Assembly: GCA_002332755.1 (NCBI GenBank)
Contig: DDBO01000132.1
Coordinates: forward strand, 1 to 8,282
Direction of reading: 5' to 3'
Origin: Bacteroidales bacterium UBA2030
GTDB lineage: Bacteria > Bacteroidota > Bacteroidia > Bacteroidales > TTA-H9
Length of the DNA: 8,282 nt
The translations under genes were made by a program, and so were the position numbers. Numbering within the stretch: position 1 is the first letter of the stretch; every line of letters starts with the position of its first letter. The notes beneath the pieces are model-generated. The model saw only the letters and a program-made list of their open reading frames with translations, had not been told where the DNA came from and ran no database searches. This document shows positions 1 through 7,797 of the stretch, piece after piece.

Positions 1-20
1 CAGTTTCAATTGTCAGATTG

Positions 21-1370
21 CTATTCGCTGAGGATGGCATTTTTGACAACGGATTTATTTTTCCATTTTCCAGTTTTGTAGTAAACGTAGCTGGCCGTTA
101 CGCCAAACACCCAGGCGAGGGGGATTGCCCACCATATACCTTTTTCTCCCCAGAAACCGGATAGCCAGTAAGAAAGAGGAACACGTATAATCCAAAGGGA
201 GAGCAAGGTTACGAACATAGGAATGAGGGTATCGCCTGCACCGCGCAACATTCCATTAATAGTAAACATTGTAGTAAGCAGTATGTAAAATGAAGCCACA
301 ATCCTTAAATAATCAGCGCCTTTGCTAATTACCGCAGGGTCAGGTGTAAATATCTTCATCAACGAATGGCCAAAGAGCCAGAACACGATAGTGCCTGCAA
401 TTGCAATGATTGCTGACATTTTTAGAGTAGCCCTGAGGCCGTTTCTTACCCTGTCGGTGCGCCCTGCCCCAATATTCTGACCTGTAAACGAGGAGAGTGC
501 CGCTGAAAGATTCATGGCCGGCATGGTGGCAAACGAATCGATGCGGCCAGCTGCCGAGTACGCTGCTACAGTATCCGTACCAAATCGGTTGACGATACCA
601 TAAATCGCTAACATACCTAACGAAAACACTGTATGCTGAACCCCCGAAGGCAACCCAATCTGTAAACTCCTTCGCATGATGGCTTTGTCGTAATCAAACT
701 TGCGAAAACTAAGATTGATGAGTTTGTGTGTTCGATTAATCCACCAAACCATGGTGACAAAAGCCCCTGCCTGAGCAATGACAGTGGCTATGGCCACTCC
801 CGCTATACCCCAATGAAAAACAATAACAAACAACAAGTCTAACCCGATATTCACTACCGTTGAGATAATAAGAAACCACAAAGGCGTTGTACTGTCACCT
901 ATACCTCTGAGCAAAGAGGTCATTCCATTAAAACCAAAAAAGAAAAGATTACCGCCCATGTATATGTGAAGATAGGTAATTGCATAAGGCATTACTTCTT
1001 CGGGAAGGCCTGTCAACCTGAGGATAGGGCGACTTAATAGTATTCCCAGGACAGTAGTGACCAGGCCTGACCAAAATAAGAAAATCCACATGGTATCCAT
1101 TGTGGCCTTAACCTTATTCAGCTGCTTGGCTCCGAAATACTGCGAAATAACAATACTGAAGCCCATACCAATGCCAATGACCATAGCCACCAAAATAAAG
1201 ACAAAAGGGAAAGAAGCCCCCACAGCTGCCAGAGCTTCTTTGCCCACAAAATGTCCAATCACAATGCTGTCCACCACATTGTATAGCTGCTGAAACACAT
1301 TACCGGCCAACATGGGCAGGGCAAAACGTAATATAATCTTTCCTTCATTACCGGTGGTAAGGTCTTTCAT
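21..1370 (-). CDS. MATE-family efflux transporter
   Basis: A 449-residue inner-membrane protein of the multidrug and toxic compound extrusion family, a cation- or proton-driven exporter of drugs or metabolites. The N-terminus has the family hallmark FALPMLAGNVFQQLYN followed by VVDSIVIGHFVG; D34 is at the place of the conserved TM1 acidic residue in NorM-type proteins. Hydrophobic segments fill the chain, consistent with 12 helices in two six-helix bundles. The bundle repeat is visible as LRGIGDSTTP (154-163) and LRGAGDTLIP (375-384), and as SQYFGAKQLNKVKAT against TGQNIGAGRTDRVRN. Length and completeness are normal; the stop is TAG at 23-21. It resembles the MepA/DinF-like side of the family more than NorM, but the substrate cannot be told from sequence. 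It is the last gene of the operon seen here, four bases after the protease-like gene, with a good Shine-Dalgarno. The 20 bases after it hold no recognisable terminator, so the transcript may continue. Confidence 0.94.
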   Translation of the reverse strand: MKDLTTGNEGKIILRFALPMLAGNVFQQLYNVVDSIVIGHFVGKEALAAVGASFPFVFILVAMVIGIGMGFSIVISQYFGAKQLNKVKATMDTMWIFLFWSGLVTTVLGILLSRPILRLTGLPEEVMPYAITYLHIYMGGNLFFFGFNGMTSLLRGIGDSTTPLWFLIISTVVNIGLDLLFVIVFHWGIAGVAIATVIAQAGAFVTMVWWINRTHKLINLSFRKFDYDKAIMRRSLQIGLPSGVQHTVFSLGMLAIYGIVNRFGTDTVAAYSAAGRIDSFATMPAMNLSAALSSFTGQNIGAGRTDRVRNGLRATLKMSAIIAIAGTIVFWLFGHSLMKIFTPDPAVISKGADYLRIVASFYILLTTMFTINGMLRGAGDTLIPMFVTLLSLWIIRVPLSYWLSGFWGEKGIWWAIPLAWVFGVTASYVYYKTGKWKNKSVVKNAILSE

Positions 1371-1374
1371 GTTG

Positions 1375-2223
1375 TTAACTCCTGATGATCAGCTTATTAT
1401 CAGCCGGAAATAATTCAATTTGATAAGTAAAAAGTAAATCGTTGCCAATGATGCCATCCAGGGGTGGGTAGCCCATTTTCAAATAGGATTCGTTCACATT
1501 TTCAAGGTCTAACAGGCGGCCACGATAGTCGTGCAACAACACATGACCTATTTGCACCTCTTTAAGATTTACCATGCCCAGTTCTGAGTTATCATCCTTA
1601 ACTCCTTTACATGGCTCTTCCACAGGCTCGAGAAGTTGCTCTTCGTAAGAAGAAATTTCATGAAACCGAAATTTATTGAACATAGTCACAGAAGCTCCCG
1701 TATCTATCAACATGTTGGCCTTTTTCCCCATTATTTTCAACTGAACCATTAAGTGTGTAATACCGGGTTGCAGTGTAAGTGTATGAAACTTTACGGATCT
1801 TGCTTCTCCGATACGCAAAAGATGTTTTCTGAAGCTAATCATGGAACCCGGGAGGGTGAGTAAATCTCCGCCCAAAACCCCGTGGATAGGTCCATCTATA
1901 AGATGGCCGTAAAGGCGTTCTATAAGGGAGAGGTCTGTAAGCAGGACATCATAAGTTGACAGGCAAATTTTGCCAATAGTAAAGTTTTTTAAAGGAAAGG
2001 TAAATGCTTCGAACGACTCACCCATCCCAATAGCTCGAAAATTGGGGTGCTCAATGTTTTCATCGCCGGCAAAATAGTGAATCCGACGCTTACAAAAAAC
2101 GGTATGTGATGCTCCGGTATCGATAAGCATCCTTGCCGGAAGCCCATTTATCCGAATATTGACTGTCTGGTGAACCCCTTTGTCTTCTCTGACATGATAT
2201 ACCTGAAGCACCGACTTTGCCAT
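1375..2223 (-). CDS. Two-lobed retropepsin-like aspartic protease family protein
   Basis: A 282-residue protein made of two homologous clan AA lobes joined head to tail. Lobe 1 (about 18-140) has LIDTGASHTVF, with the presumed catalytic Asp at D35, and later GVLGGDLL (115-122). Lobe 2 (about 155-281) has LIDTGASVTMF, with D174, and GIIGNDLL (257-264). The DTG-to-hydrophobic-Gly spacing is 80 and 83 residues, and further similarity lies between (KNFTIGKICL against KEVQIGHVLL). Retropepsins need two such lobes from a dimer; here one chain supplies both, as in pepsin. Both DTG motifs look intact, so activity is plausible but not shown. There is no signal peptide, membrane segment or obvious propeptide, so a cytoplasmic location is inferred. 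The substrate is unknown. Six of the seven codons for LIDTGAS differ between lobes, pointing to an old duplication. The gene begins 15 bases after the kinase stop and ends four bases before the MATE start. The family call is firm; a protease function is inferred. Confidence 0.82.
   Translation of the reverse strand: MAKSVLQVYHVREDKGVHQTVNIRINGLPARMLIDTGASHTVFCKRRIHYFAGDENIEHPNFRAIGMGESFEAFTFPLKNFTIGKICLSTYDVLLTDLSLIERLYGHLIDGPIHGVLGGDLLTLPGSMISFRKHLLRIGEARSVKFHTLTLQPGITHLMVQLKIMGKKANMLIDTGASVTMFNKFRFHEISSYEEQLLEPVEEPCKGVKDDNSELGMVNLKEVQIGHVLLHDYRGRLLDLENVNESYLKMGYPPLDGIIGNDLLFTYQIELFPADNKLIIRS
1379..1383 (-). promoter_or_regulatory. Shine-Dalgarno AGGAG for the MATE gene, inside the end of the protease gene
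   Basis: The minus strand reads AGGAGTTAACAACATG. AGGAG is eight bases before the MATE ATG and forms part of the last two sense codons of the upstream gene (Arg-Ser), just before its TAA. It is the only strong Shine-Dalgarno at a start in this window. It supports the ATG at 1370 and suggests re-initiation by ribosomes finishing the upstream gene. Confidence 0.6.
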
Positions 2224-2238
2224 TATTGCTGTCCGGAG

Positions 2239-3897
2239 TTAGTAAATGAAACTGCTGCCTCCAAGAAATTCCCTGAGAATACTTGTAGGCGGAATTTCGC
2301 GTGCAGAGATGGGTTGAAAATACGACAAAAACTTAAGTAAACGGTTGGCTTCGGCATATTCTGGCTCACATTCCGGAATGGTTTTCAACAGAGGTTCGGC
2401 ATACGTTTTTAGTACAGCTAATTCGTATAAGAGGGCAGAATTAAACATTACATCGGCATTTTCCTGAAAGGGGAAAATATACTTCTCTTCGCCACTTCTG
2501 ACGCTGGGCCAGCGCCGCAGGGTTTCCAGTGCTGTATACCCCCTGAATCTATAGTCGCGTACCATGCGTCTGATCAAACGATTATCAGTAGAATGAATAG
2601 GATTTTGTGCATCAATAGCGATTTGGGTAAGAGCAGAAACGAAAATACCGAACTTACAAGAAGGTTCAATGGCCGGAGTAAGCTCCGGATTTAATCCATG
2701 AATGCCCTCTACCACCAAAATTTGATCTTTCGCCATGCGCACCGGGTTGGCAGAAAGACTTCTCTTGCCTGAGGTAAAATCGAAACGGGGCAACCTTACC
2801 TCTTTGCCTTGCATCAAATCATTGAGATTTTGATTAAATAATTCAATATCAATAGCCTTTATGGTTTCGAAGTCGTAATCTCCATTTTCGTCACGGGGTG
2901 TAAGCTCACGATCCACAAAATAATTATCGAGCGAAATCTGCATTGGTTTCAAGCCCAGTACCATAAGCTGAATGGAGAGACGCTTGCTGAAAGTGGTCTT
3001 TCCCGAAGAGGAAGGACCAGAAATAAGTACCACCCTGACATTGTCTCGCAACTTGTAAATTTTATCGGCGATTCGGGCGATACGTTTTTCGTGCAGGGCT
3101 TCAGCAATCTTAATAAAGTCGGTATCACGCTTTTCACGGGTAGCCTCGTTGAGATCGCCAACATAAGGTGCCCCAAGAATATTCACCCATTTGCGATGCT
3201 CCCGGAATACTTTAAACAACTTAGGCTGATAAAATACCTTTTCGGGAATCTCAAAGGTTTCGGGATCGGGAACCCGGATGAGTATCCCTTTATAATAAGG
3301 TTGCAAATCGAAGCTTGTGAGGTAGCCGGTGGAAGGTACAAGGTATCCATAGAAATAATTGATATACCCATTCATGCCATATACCGATGTATACATTTCA
3401 TGACGCAGCCTGAAAAGTTTAGCCTTTTCGTAATGCCCGTTTTTTTCAAAAAGTTCAGCTGCCTCAGGGGTAGGAATTTCCTGGCGGGTGAATGAAAGAT
3501 TCTGCTTTACCAGCTCATCCATTCTTGATTTGAGTTCATGAATGAGTTCTGAATTAACCTCAACCCCGTCAACTTCGGCATACCATCCTTTACTTACCCC
3601 ATGCTCAATACGGAGAAAGGCATGTGGATTAACATCGCGTAAAGCAGCATAGAGCAGAAAGGCCACACTCCGCACATACATTCTGTATCCGATGGGATGT
3701 GTATAGTCGATAAACAAAATGGTTTTGGGTTTGTATAGGTCGTAATCGAGCTCCCTCAATTTATTGTTTACCAATGCTCCAAGCACAGGATAACGTGTCT
3801 GAACACTCAGGTCTTCGGCAATCTCAAGAAGGGTGGTACCCCGTGGATAAGATTTGCGAGCGTTGTTGTTAAGACAGATTATTTCAATGGTTTTCAT
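2239..3897 (-). CDS. Nucleoside (uridine) kinase-like P-loop protein with N-terminal TGS and ThrRS-like domains
   Basis: A 552-residue cytoplasmic protein. Residues 1-65 look like a TGS domain. About 66-240 resemble the second additional (editing-type) domain of threonyl-tRNA synthetase. About 285-500 are a phosphoribulokinase/uridine-kinase-type P-loop kinase. The kinase motifs are clear: Walker A GPSSSGKTT (294-302), SLDNYF (D324) at the acceptor site, LPRFDF (369-374), VVEGIHGLN (395-403) and an Arg-rich lid RLIRRMVRDYRFRG (440-453). The ThrRS-like part lacks the editing HxxxH; the matching stretch is RMYVRSVAFLLYAAL, so it probably binds a ligand or is structural. Proteins with this architecture occur in several phyla and are usually annotated as uridine kinase or nucleoside kinase; I know of no secure substrate assignment. 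It starts inside the uvrA stop codon and is followed after 15 bases by the aspartic-protease-like gene. The N-terminal TGS beginning at residue 1 supports the start. Confidence 0.87.
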   Translation of the reverse strand: MKTIEIICLNNNARKSYPRGTTLLEIAEDLSVQTRYPVLGALVNNKLRELDYDLYKPKTILFIDYTHPIGYRMYVRSVAFLLYAALRDVNPHAFLRIEHGVSKGWYAEVDGVEVNSELIHELKSRMDELVKQNLSFTRQEIPTPEAAELFEKNGHYEKAKLFRLRHEMYTSVYGMNGYINYFYGYLVPSTGYLTSFDLQPYYKGILIRVPDPETFEIPEKVFYQPKLFKVFREHRKWVNILGAPYVGDLNEATREKRDTDFIKIAEALHEKRIARIADKIYKLRDNVRVVLISGPSSSGKTTFSKRLSIQLMVLGLKPMQISLDNYFVDRELTPRDENGDYDFETIKAIDIELFNQNLNDLMQGKEVRLPRFDFTSGKRSLSANPVRMAKDQILVVEGIHGLNPELTPAIEPSCKFGIFVSALTQIAIDAQNPIHSTDNRLIRRMVRDYRFRGYTALETLRRWPSVRSGEEKYIFPFQENADVMFNSALLYELAVLKTYAEPLLKTIPECEPEYAEANRLLKFLSYFQPISAREIPPTSILREFLGGSSFIY

Positions 3898-6761
3898 AGG
3901 CTTTGATTTAAAATAGGTTTAAGAAATTGGCCCGTATAGCTTTCGGGGTGGAGAGCAATTTGTTCGGGGGTGCCTTCGGCTACGATTCTTCCCCCACGAT
4001 GTCCCCCCTCAGGACCAATATCAACAATATAATCAGCCACTTTTATTACTTCCATGTTGTGTTCAATAACGAGTATAGTGTTGCCTCTATCAGTAAGAGT
4101 TTGCAGTACATGAAGCAAGACATTCACATCCTCAAAATGAAGTCCGGTGGTTGGTTCATCAAGAATATAAAGTGTTTTTCCGGTATCGCGCCGCGATAAT
4201 TCAGCTGCCAGCTTCACCCGCTGGGCTTCTCCCCCCGACAGGGTTGTCGACGACTGTCCCAGGGTTATATATCCTAAGCCTACATCCTGTAAAGTTTTAA
4301 TTTTCTGTACGATGGAAGGAATATTCTCAAAAAATTCCACAGCCTGATCTATGGTCATGTTGAGCACATCATTGATGCTTTTGCCCTTGTAGCGAACTTC
4401 CAGGGTTTCGCGATTATAGCGCTTACCCTGACAGGTTTCGCAGGGTACCATTACATCGGGAAGGAAGTTCATTTCAATAACTTTCACTCCTGCTCCTCCA
4501 CAGGTTTCACAGCGACCGCCTTTAACATTAAAAGAGAAGCGGCCGGGCTTGTATCCCCTGATTTTGGCTTCAGGCAAAGAAGCATACAATTGTCGGATTT
4601 CGTCGAAAACCTTCGTATAAGTAGCAGGATTGCTACGCGGAGTACGCCCTATGGGGGTTTGATCTACCTCTATTACCTTATCGATGTTTTCAACACCTTC
4701 AATCCTATCGTATGGTAATGGGTTTTGTTCGGAGCGATAGAACTTTTTACTAAGGATAGGATACAGGGTTTCATTGATGAGGCTCGATTTACCGCTACCT
4801 GATACACCTGTAATACAAATAAATAACCCTAAAGGCAAATCAAGGTTAACATTTTTAAGATTGTGTCCCCTGGCCCCGTAAAGGATAAGATGCTTTCCAT
4901 TACCCTTGCGCCGATGAGTGGGTACAGGGATTTTTTTCTCTCCGCGCAGGTATTGGCAGGTCAACGAATGCTGGGAAAGCATCTGTTCAGGTGTGCCATG
5001 TGCCACGATGCGTCCCCCAAGTATGCCTGCACCCGGTCCGATATCTACCACATAATCGGCTGAGCGGATCATATCTTCATCGTGCTCTACTACTATTACG
5101 GAGTTTCCACTATCGCGAAGAGCTTTTAGGGAATCTATCAGGCGATGATTATCACGCTGATGCAAGCCAATGCTGGGTTCATCGAGAATGTACAGTACAC
5201 CTGTGAGTTGGCTTCCTATCTGGGTAGCCAGACGAATCCGCTGGCTTTCACCTCCGGAAAGGCTACGTGCCGTTCTGTCGCACGAAAGGTAACCCAGACC
5301 AACATTCAACAAAAATTTAAGCCGTGACCTGATTTCCCGAATGATTTCCTTGCCTATCGTCCATTCGCGCTCATTCAGCTGAGACGGCAAGGTCTCAAAC
5401 CAAGCATCAAGGCTCTCCAGATCCATGCGGGCAAGCTCAGCTATATTCTTTCCGGCAATACGATACCAGCGTGATTCTTTTTTAAGTCTTGTACCCTCGC
5501 ACTCCGGGCATTCCACCTGATTGATAAAACTACCTACCCATTTGCGAATGCTGGCCGATTCTCCTTCTTCGTATTGATTTAGAATAAAATTGACTAATCC
5601 ATCGAAATCGAGCCGATAGGTATTGACTACTCCTCCAAACTCTTTCTGAAAAACAAAAGGTTCGTTACTTCCGTAGAGAATAGTATTTATGGCCTCTTCG
5701 GGAAGTTCACCTACAGGCGTATCGAGAGTACATCCATATCGTTTTGCAATGCCTTCGAACTGAGTAAAAATATAATTGTTTTTATACTCACCAGCCGGGG
5801 CAATACCTCCTTTGCGGATGCTCAACGAAGGGTCAGGAAATACTTTTTCCAGGTCAATTTCACTGATTTGTCCTAATCCTCTGCAGCGGGGACAAGCGCC
5901 GTAAGGGGAGTTAAAAGAAAAAGAATTTGGTTCAGGCTCATCATAAGCCAGGCCTGTTTCAGGGTCCATAAGGTTGCGGCTCAAGTAGCGCGGGTTACCG
6001 GTTTCATGATTCAGCAACATTAAAGTGCCTTTTCCGTGCCGCAGGGCCGTATCCACCGAACGCACCAAACGTTCATGGTTTTCTTCAATTACAACAATAC
6101 GATCAACAACCAATTCAATATCATGCACCTTGTAACGATCGAGCTGGCGAACCTCACTGAGGGATTTCAACTCACCATCTACCCTCACTTTTGCGTATCC
6201 CTGCTTTCGCAGATTGTCGAAAACTTCGCGATAATGCCCTTTTCTGCCCTTTACGACGGAGGCCATCACGTAAATTTTTTCACCCGCATATTCCCTTTCG
6301 ATAAGCCCAAGGATTTCCTTGTCTGAATACCTAATCATGGGTTTACCGCTCAGATAGGAATAAGCTGTACCGATACGGGCAAACAACAATCGCATGAAGT
6401 CGTAAATCTCGGTGATGGTTCCGACCGTAGATCGCGGGTTGGTGCCAGTGGTTTTCTGCTCAATAGAAATGACAGGGCTCAGACCTGATATTTTATCCAC
6501 GTCGGGCCTTTCAAGGTTGCCGATAAATTGACGTGCATAGGCTGAAAAGGTCTCCATGTACCGGCGCTGACCTTCAGCATATATCGTATCAAAGGCTAAT
6601 GACGATTTCCCGCTTCCGCTCAGGCCAGTAAAAACTACCAATTTATTTCGGGAGAAAACAACATCGATATTCTTAAGGTTATGAACCCTGGCGCCTTCCA
6701 CCCGAAGTTCGTCGTGCACTTCATTAGCAATTTGTAATCCGGTAGTCTCTTCCCTGTTCAT
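3894..6761 (-). CDS. uvrA: Excinuclease ABC subunit A (UvrA), full length
   Basis: UvrA is the damage-sensing dimeric ATPase of nucleotide excision repair; it loads UvrB on lesions in the cytoplasm. The protein is 955 residues, normal for the family. ATPase I has Walker A GLSGSGKS (46-53), signature LSGGE (501-505) and Walker B LYILDEP (523-529). ATPase II has Walker A GVSGSGKS (652-659), signature LSGGE (841-845) and Walker B LYILDEP (864-870). The UvrB-binding region is present (about 131-245, with VMASVVKGRKGHYREVF), so this is a canonical UvrA and not the shortened UvrA2 type. The C-terminal zinc finger is intact (C751, C754, C774, C777). The first zinc region keeps GACPRC (C290, C293) and CPEC (C418, C421), but the upstream CxxC seen in E. 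coli is missing; the sequence there is MDPETG. Both ends overlap neighbours by ATGA (6758-6761 and 3894-3897), suggesting coupled translation. No Shine-Dalgarno is evident. Confidence 0.97.
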   Translation of the reverse strand: MNREETTGLQIANEVHDELRVEGARVHNLKNIDVVFSRNKLVVFTGLSGSGKSSLAFDTIYAEGQRRYMETFSAYARQFIGNLERPDVDKISGLSPVISIEQKTTGTNPRSTVGTITEIYDFMRLLFARIGTAYSYLSGKPMIRYSDKEILGLIEREYAGEKIYVMASVVKGRKGHYREVFDNLRKQGYAKVRVDGELKSLSEVRQLDRYKVHDIELVVDRIVVIEENHERLVRSVDTALRHGKGTLMLLNHETGNPRYLSRNLMDPETGLAYDEPEPNSFSFNSPYGACPRCRGLGQISEIDLEKVFPDPSLSIRKGGIAPAGEYKNNYIFTQFEGIAKRYGCTLDTPVGELPEEAINTILYGSNEPFVFQKEFGGVVNTYRLDFDGLVNFILNQYEEGESASIRKWVGSFINQVECPECEGTRLKKESRWYRIAGKNIAELARMDLESLDAWFETLPSQLNEREWTIGKEIIREIRSRLKFLLNVGLGYLSCDRTARSLSGGESQRIRLATQIGSQLTGVLYILDEPSIGLHQRDNHRLIDSLKALRDSGNSVIVVEHDEDMIRSADYVVDIGPGAGILGGRIVAHGTPEQMLSQHSLTCQYLRGEKKIPVPTHRRKGNGKHLILYGARGHNLKNVNLDLPLGLFICITGVSGSGKSSLINETLYPILSKKFYRSEQNPLPYDRIEGVENIDKVIEVDQTPIGRTPRSNPATYTKVFDEIRQLYASLPEAKIRGYKPGRFSFNVKGGRCETCGGAGVKVIEMNFLPDVMVPCETCQGKRYNRETLEVRYKGKSINDVLNMTIDQAVEFFENIPSIVQKIKTLQDVGLGYITLGQSSTTLSGGEAQRVKLAAELSRRDTGKTLYILDEPTTGLHFEDVNVLLHVLQTLTDRGNTILVIEHNMEVIKVADYIVDIGPEGGHRGGRIVAEGTPEQIALHPESYTGQFLKPILNQSL

Positions 6762-7747
6762 TTCGTTGTATCTGCCTCGTTTACCGATTGCCTCAACAAG
6801 GCATCGTAGTCTGCATATTTTCCTTTAGCTATTTTGATAGTGTAAACACTTCCCGGCTTAACCACCAGTGAAGTGTCGCGTATCCACGGGTTGAGTTCCC
6901 TTAAAATTCGATAGTTTATTCCTTGTTGGCGTGACCATTGCACCAAATTAGGTATGGTTTGCGTGACACGTACTTCTTTCATCGGAATGCGGGGATAAAG
7001 GTCTTCTTTGCGAAGTACATATCCGTACTTCTGAGGGTGCTCGAATATAAGCTTGAAAGCTAAAATCCTGAAAACATATCGGGAGGTTTCAGAATTCATA
7101 TACATCTCGTAGTAATTGGAAGTTTTTTGCGTGCCGGATATCCGGTCGAAGCGGCCCATCCCACCGTTGAAAGCAGCTGCAGCAGTAGTCCAGCTGCCAT
7201 ATTTGCTGTATGCTTTTTTCAGAAATTTACAAAAAGCTTCGGTAGATTTTTCAAGATGGTAACGCTCATCAATTTTATCGTTCACCTCCAATCCAAATTC
7301 TTTAGCTGTTTCTGGAAGAAACTGCCAATAACCTGCTGCGCCAGCGGGTGAAATATCATGCAAAAAGCCACTTTCAACCAGTATGAGATATTTAAAATCC
7401 TCAGGTATGCCATTATTTTTCAATATTGGCGCTATTATAGGGAAAAAGCGATTGGCCCGTTTAAAGAGCAAAAGCGACTGGCTATGCCAATAAGTATTAA
7501 GGGTCAATTCCCTATCGAGCGCTTCCCTGACATAAAAAAGGTTGAGGGGAACCGGTTCGCCGGCAAACGACAACTTGCGAGGTATAGGCACAGCTACTGT
7601 CGAAGAACCCGAACGTTTTATAAAGTCATCGTCATTGGGCTCTCCGACAATTTGCCAGGCCGTGAGTAAGGTCAAAACAAGAAGAACACTAAAACTGGCA
7701 ATAAATAACCCGGGATGGTTCCTTCGAAAATCAGATATACTTCTCAT
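6758..7747 (-). CDS. Membrane-anchored lytic transglycosylase, MltD-like (SLT/GH23) with LysM-like tail
   Basis: A 329-residue murein hydrolase, predicted to cleave peptidoglycan glycan strands in the periplasm and leave 1,6-anhydro-MurNAc ends. From the chosen start, residues 14-32 form one hydrophobic segment after a basic stretch (RRNHPG). There is no lipobox Cys, so it is a signal anchor or cleaved signal peptide, not a lipoprotein like E. coli MltD. The SLT domain spans about residues 97-235. It shows the catalytic Glu in LILVESGF (E125), then AGAAGYWQFLPETA, AAAAFNGG and ETSRYVFRILAFKLI, all typical of the MltD branch. Residues about 260-306 (TIPNLVQWSRQQGINYRILRELN, ending in PGSVYTIKI, written here as its two conserved ends) resemble a LysM-type glycan-binding module. 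The frame stays open upstream to a TTG at 7792, but that codon lies inside the promoter box; the ATG at 7747 places the membrane segment normally. Its TGA overlaps the uvrA ATG by four bases. Confidence 0.88.
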   Translation of the reverse strand: MRSISDFRRNHPGLFIASFSVLLVLTLLTAWQIVGEPNDDDFIKRSGSSTVAVPIPRKLSFAGEPVPLNLFYVREALDRELTLNTYWHSQSLLLFKRANRFFPIIAPILKNNGIPEDFKYLILVESGFLHDISPAGAAGYWQFLPETAKEFGLEVNDKIDERYHLEKSTEAFCKFLKKAYSKYGSWTTAAAAFNGGMGRFDRISGTQKTSNYYEMYMNSETSRYVFRILAFKLIFEHPQKYGYVLRKEDLYPRIPMKEVRVTQTIPNLVQWSRQQGINYRILRELNPWIRDTSLVVKPGSVYTIKIAKGKYADYDALLRQSVNEADTTK

Positions 7748-7789
7748 TATTGGGGTTACTAACACTTTCACAGATTTAAAAAAACTTTG

Positions 7790-7797
7790 CAAAATTA
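7790..7797 (-). promoter_or_regulatory. Candidate Bacteroidota -7 promoter box (TAATTTTG) for the five-gene operon
   Basis: The minus strand reads TAATTTTG here, an exact match to the Bacteroidota housekeeping -7 consensus TAnnTTTG. It lies in the only sizeable intergenic gap, between the clpC terminator hairpin and the transglycosylase gene. It would give a 5' leader of about 35-40 bases before the ATG at 7747. No good TTTG is visible at the expected -33 distance (about 7816-7825, where the minus strand is C-rich), so the upstream half is weak and an activator or a different sigma factor is possible. A short CCCT-GAG-AGGG inverted repeat (7806-7816) sits just upstream. Confidence 0.5.

Noticed and set aside
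1..20. Possible terminator after the MATE gene (contains CAATTG)
   Set aside because: Only 20 bases are visible, with no stem of useful length and no U-tract.
1375..2223. Retroelement or retroviral origin of the DTGAS protein
   Set aside because: There is no reverse transcriptase, integrase or terminal repeat nearby, and the gene sits in a packed housekeeping operon. Retropepsin-like folds are common in bacteria.
3091..3495. Open frame of 134 codons on the plus strand inside the kinase gene
   Set aside because: It is antisense to well-conserved kinase/ThrRS-like coding sequence, has no recognisable domain and no promoter; it is a frame shadow.
6036..6326. Plus-strand open frame of 96 codons inside uvrA
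   Set aside because: It lies opposite the UvrB-binding region of a conserved gene, and the translation has no domain character.
3894..6761. A UvrA2-type paralog linked to drug resistance (suggested by the nearby exporter)
   Set aside because: The UvrB-binding region (about residues 131-245) is present, and UvrA2 proteins lack it.
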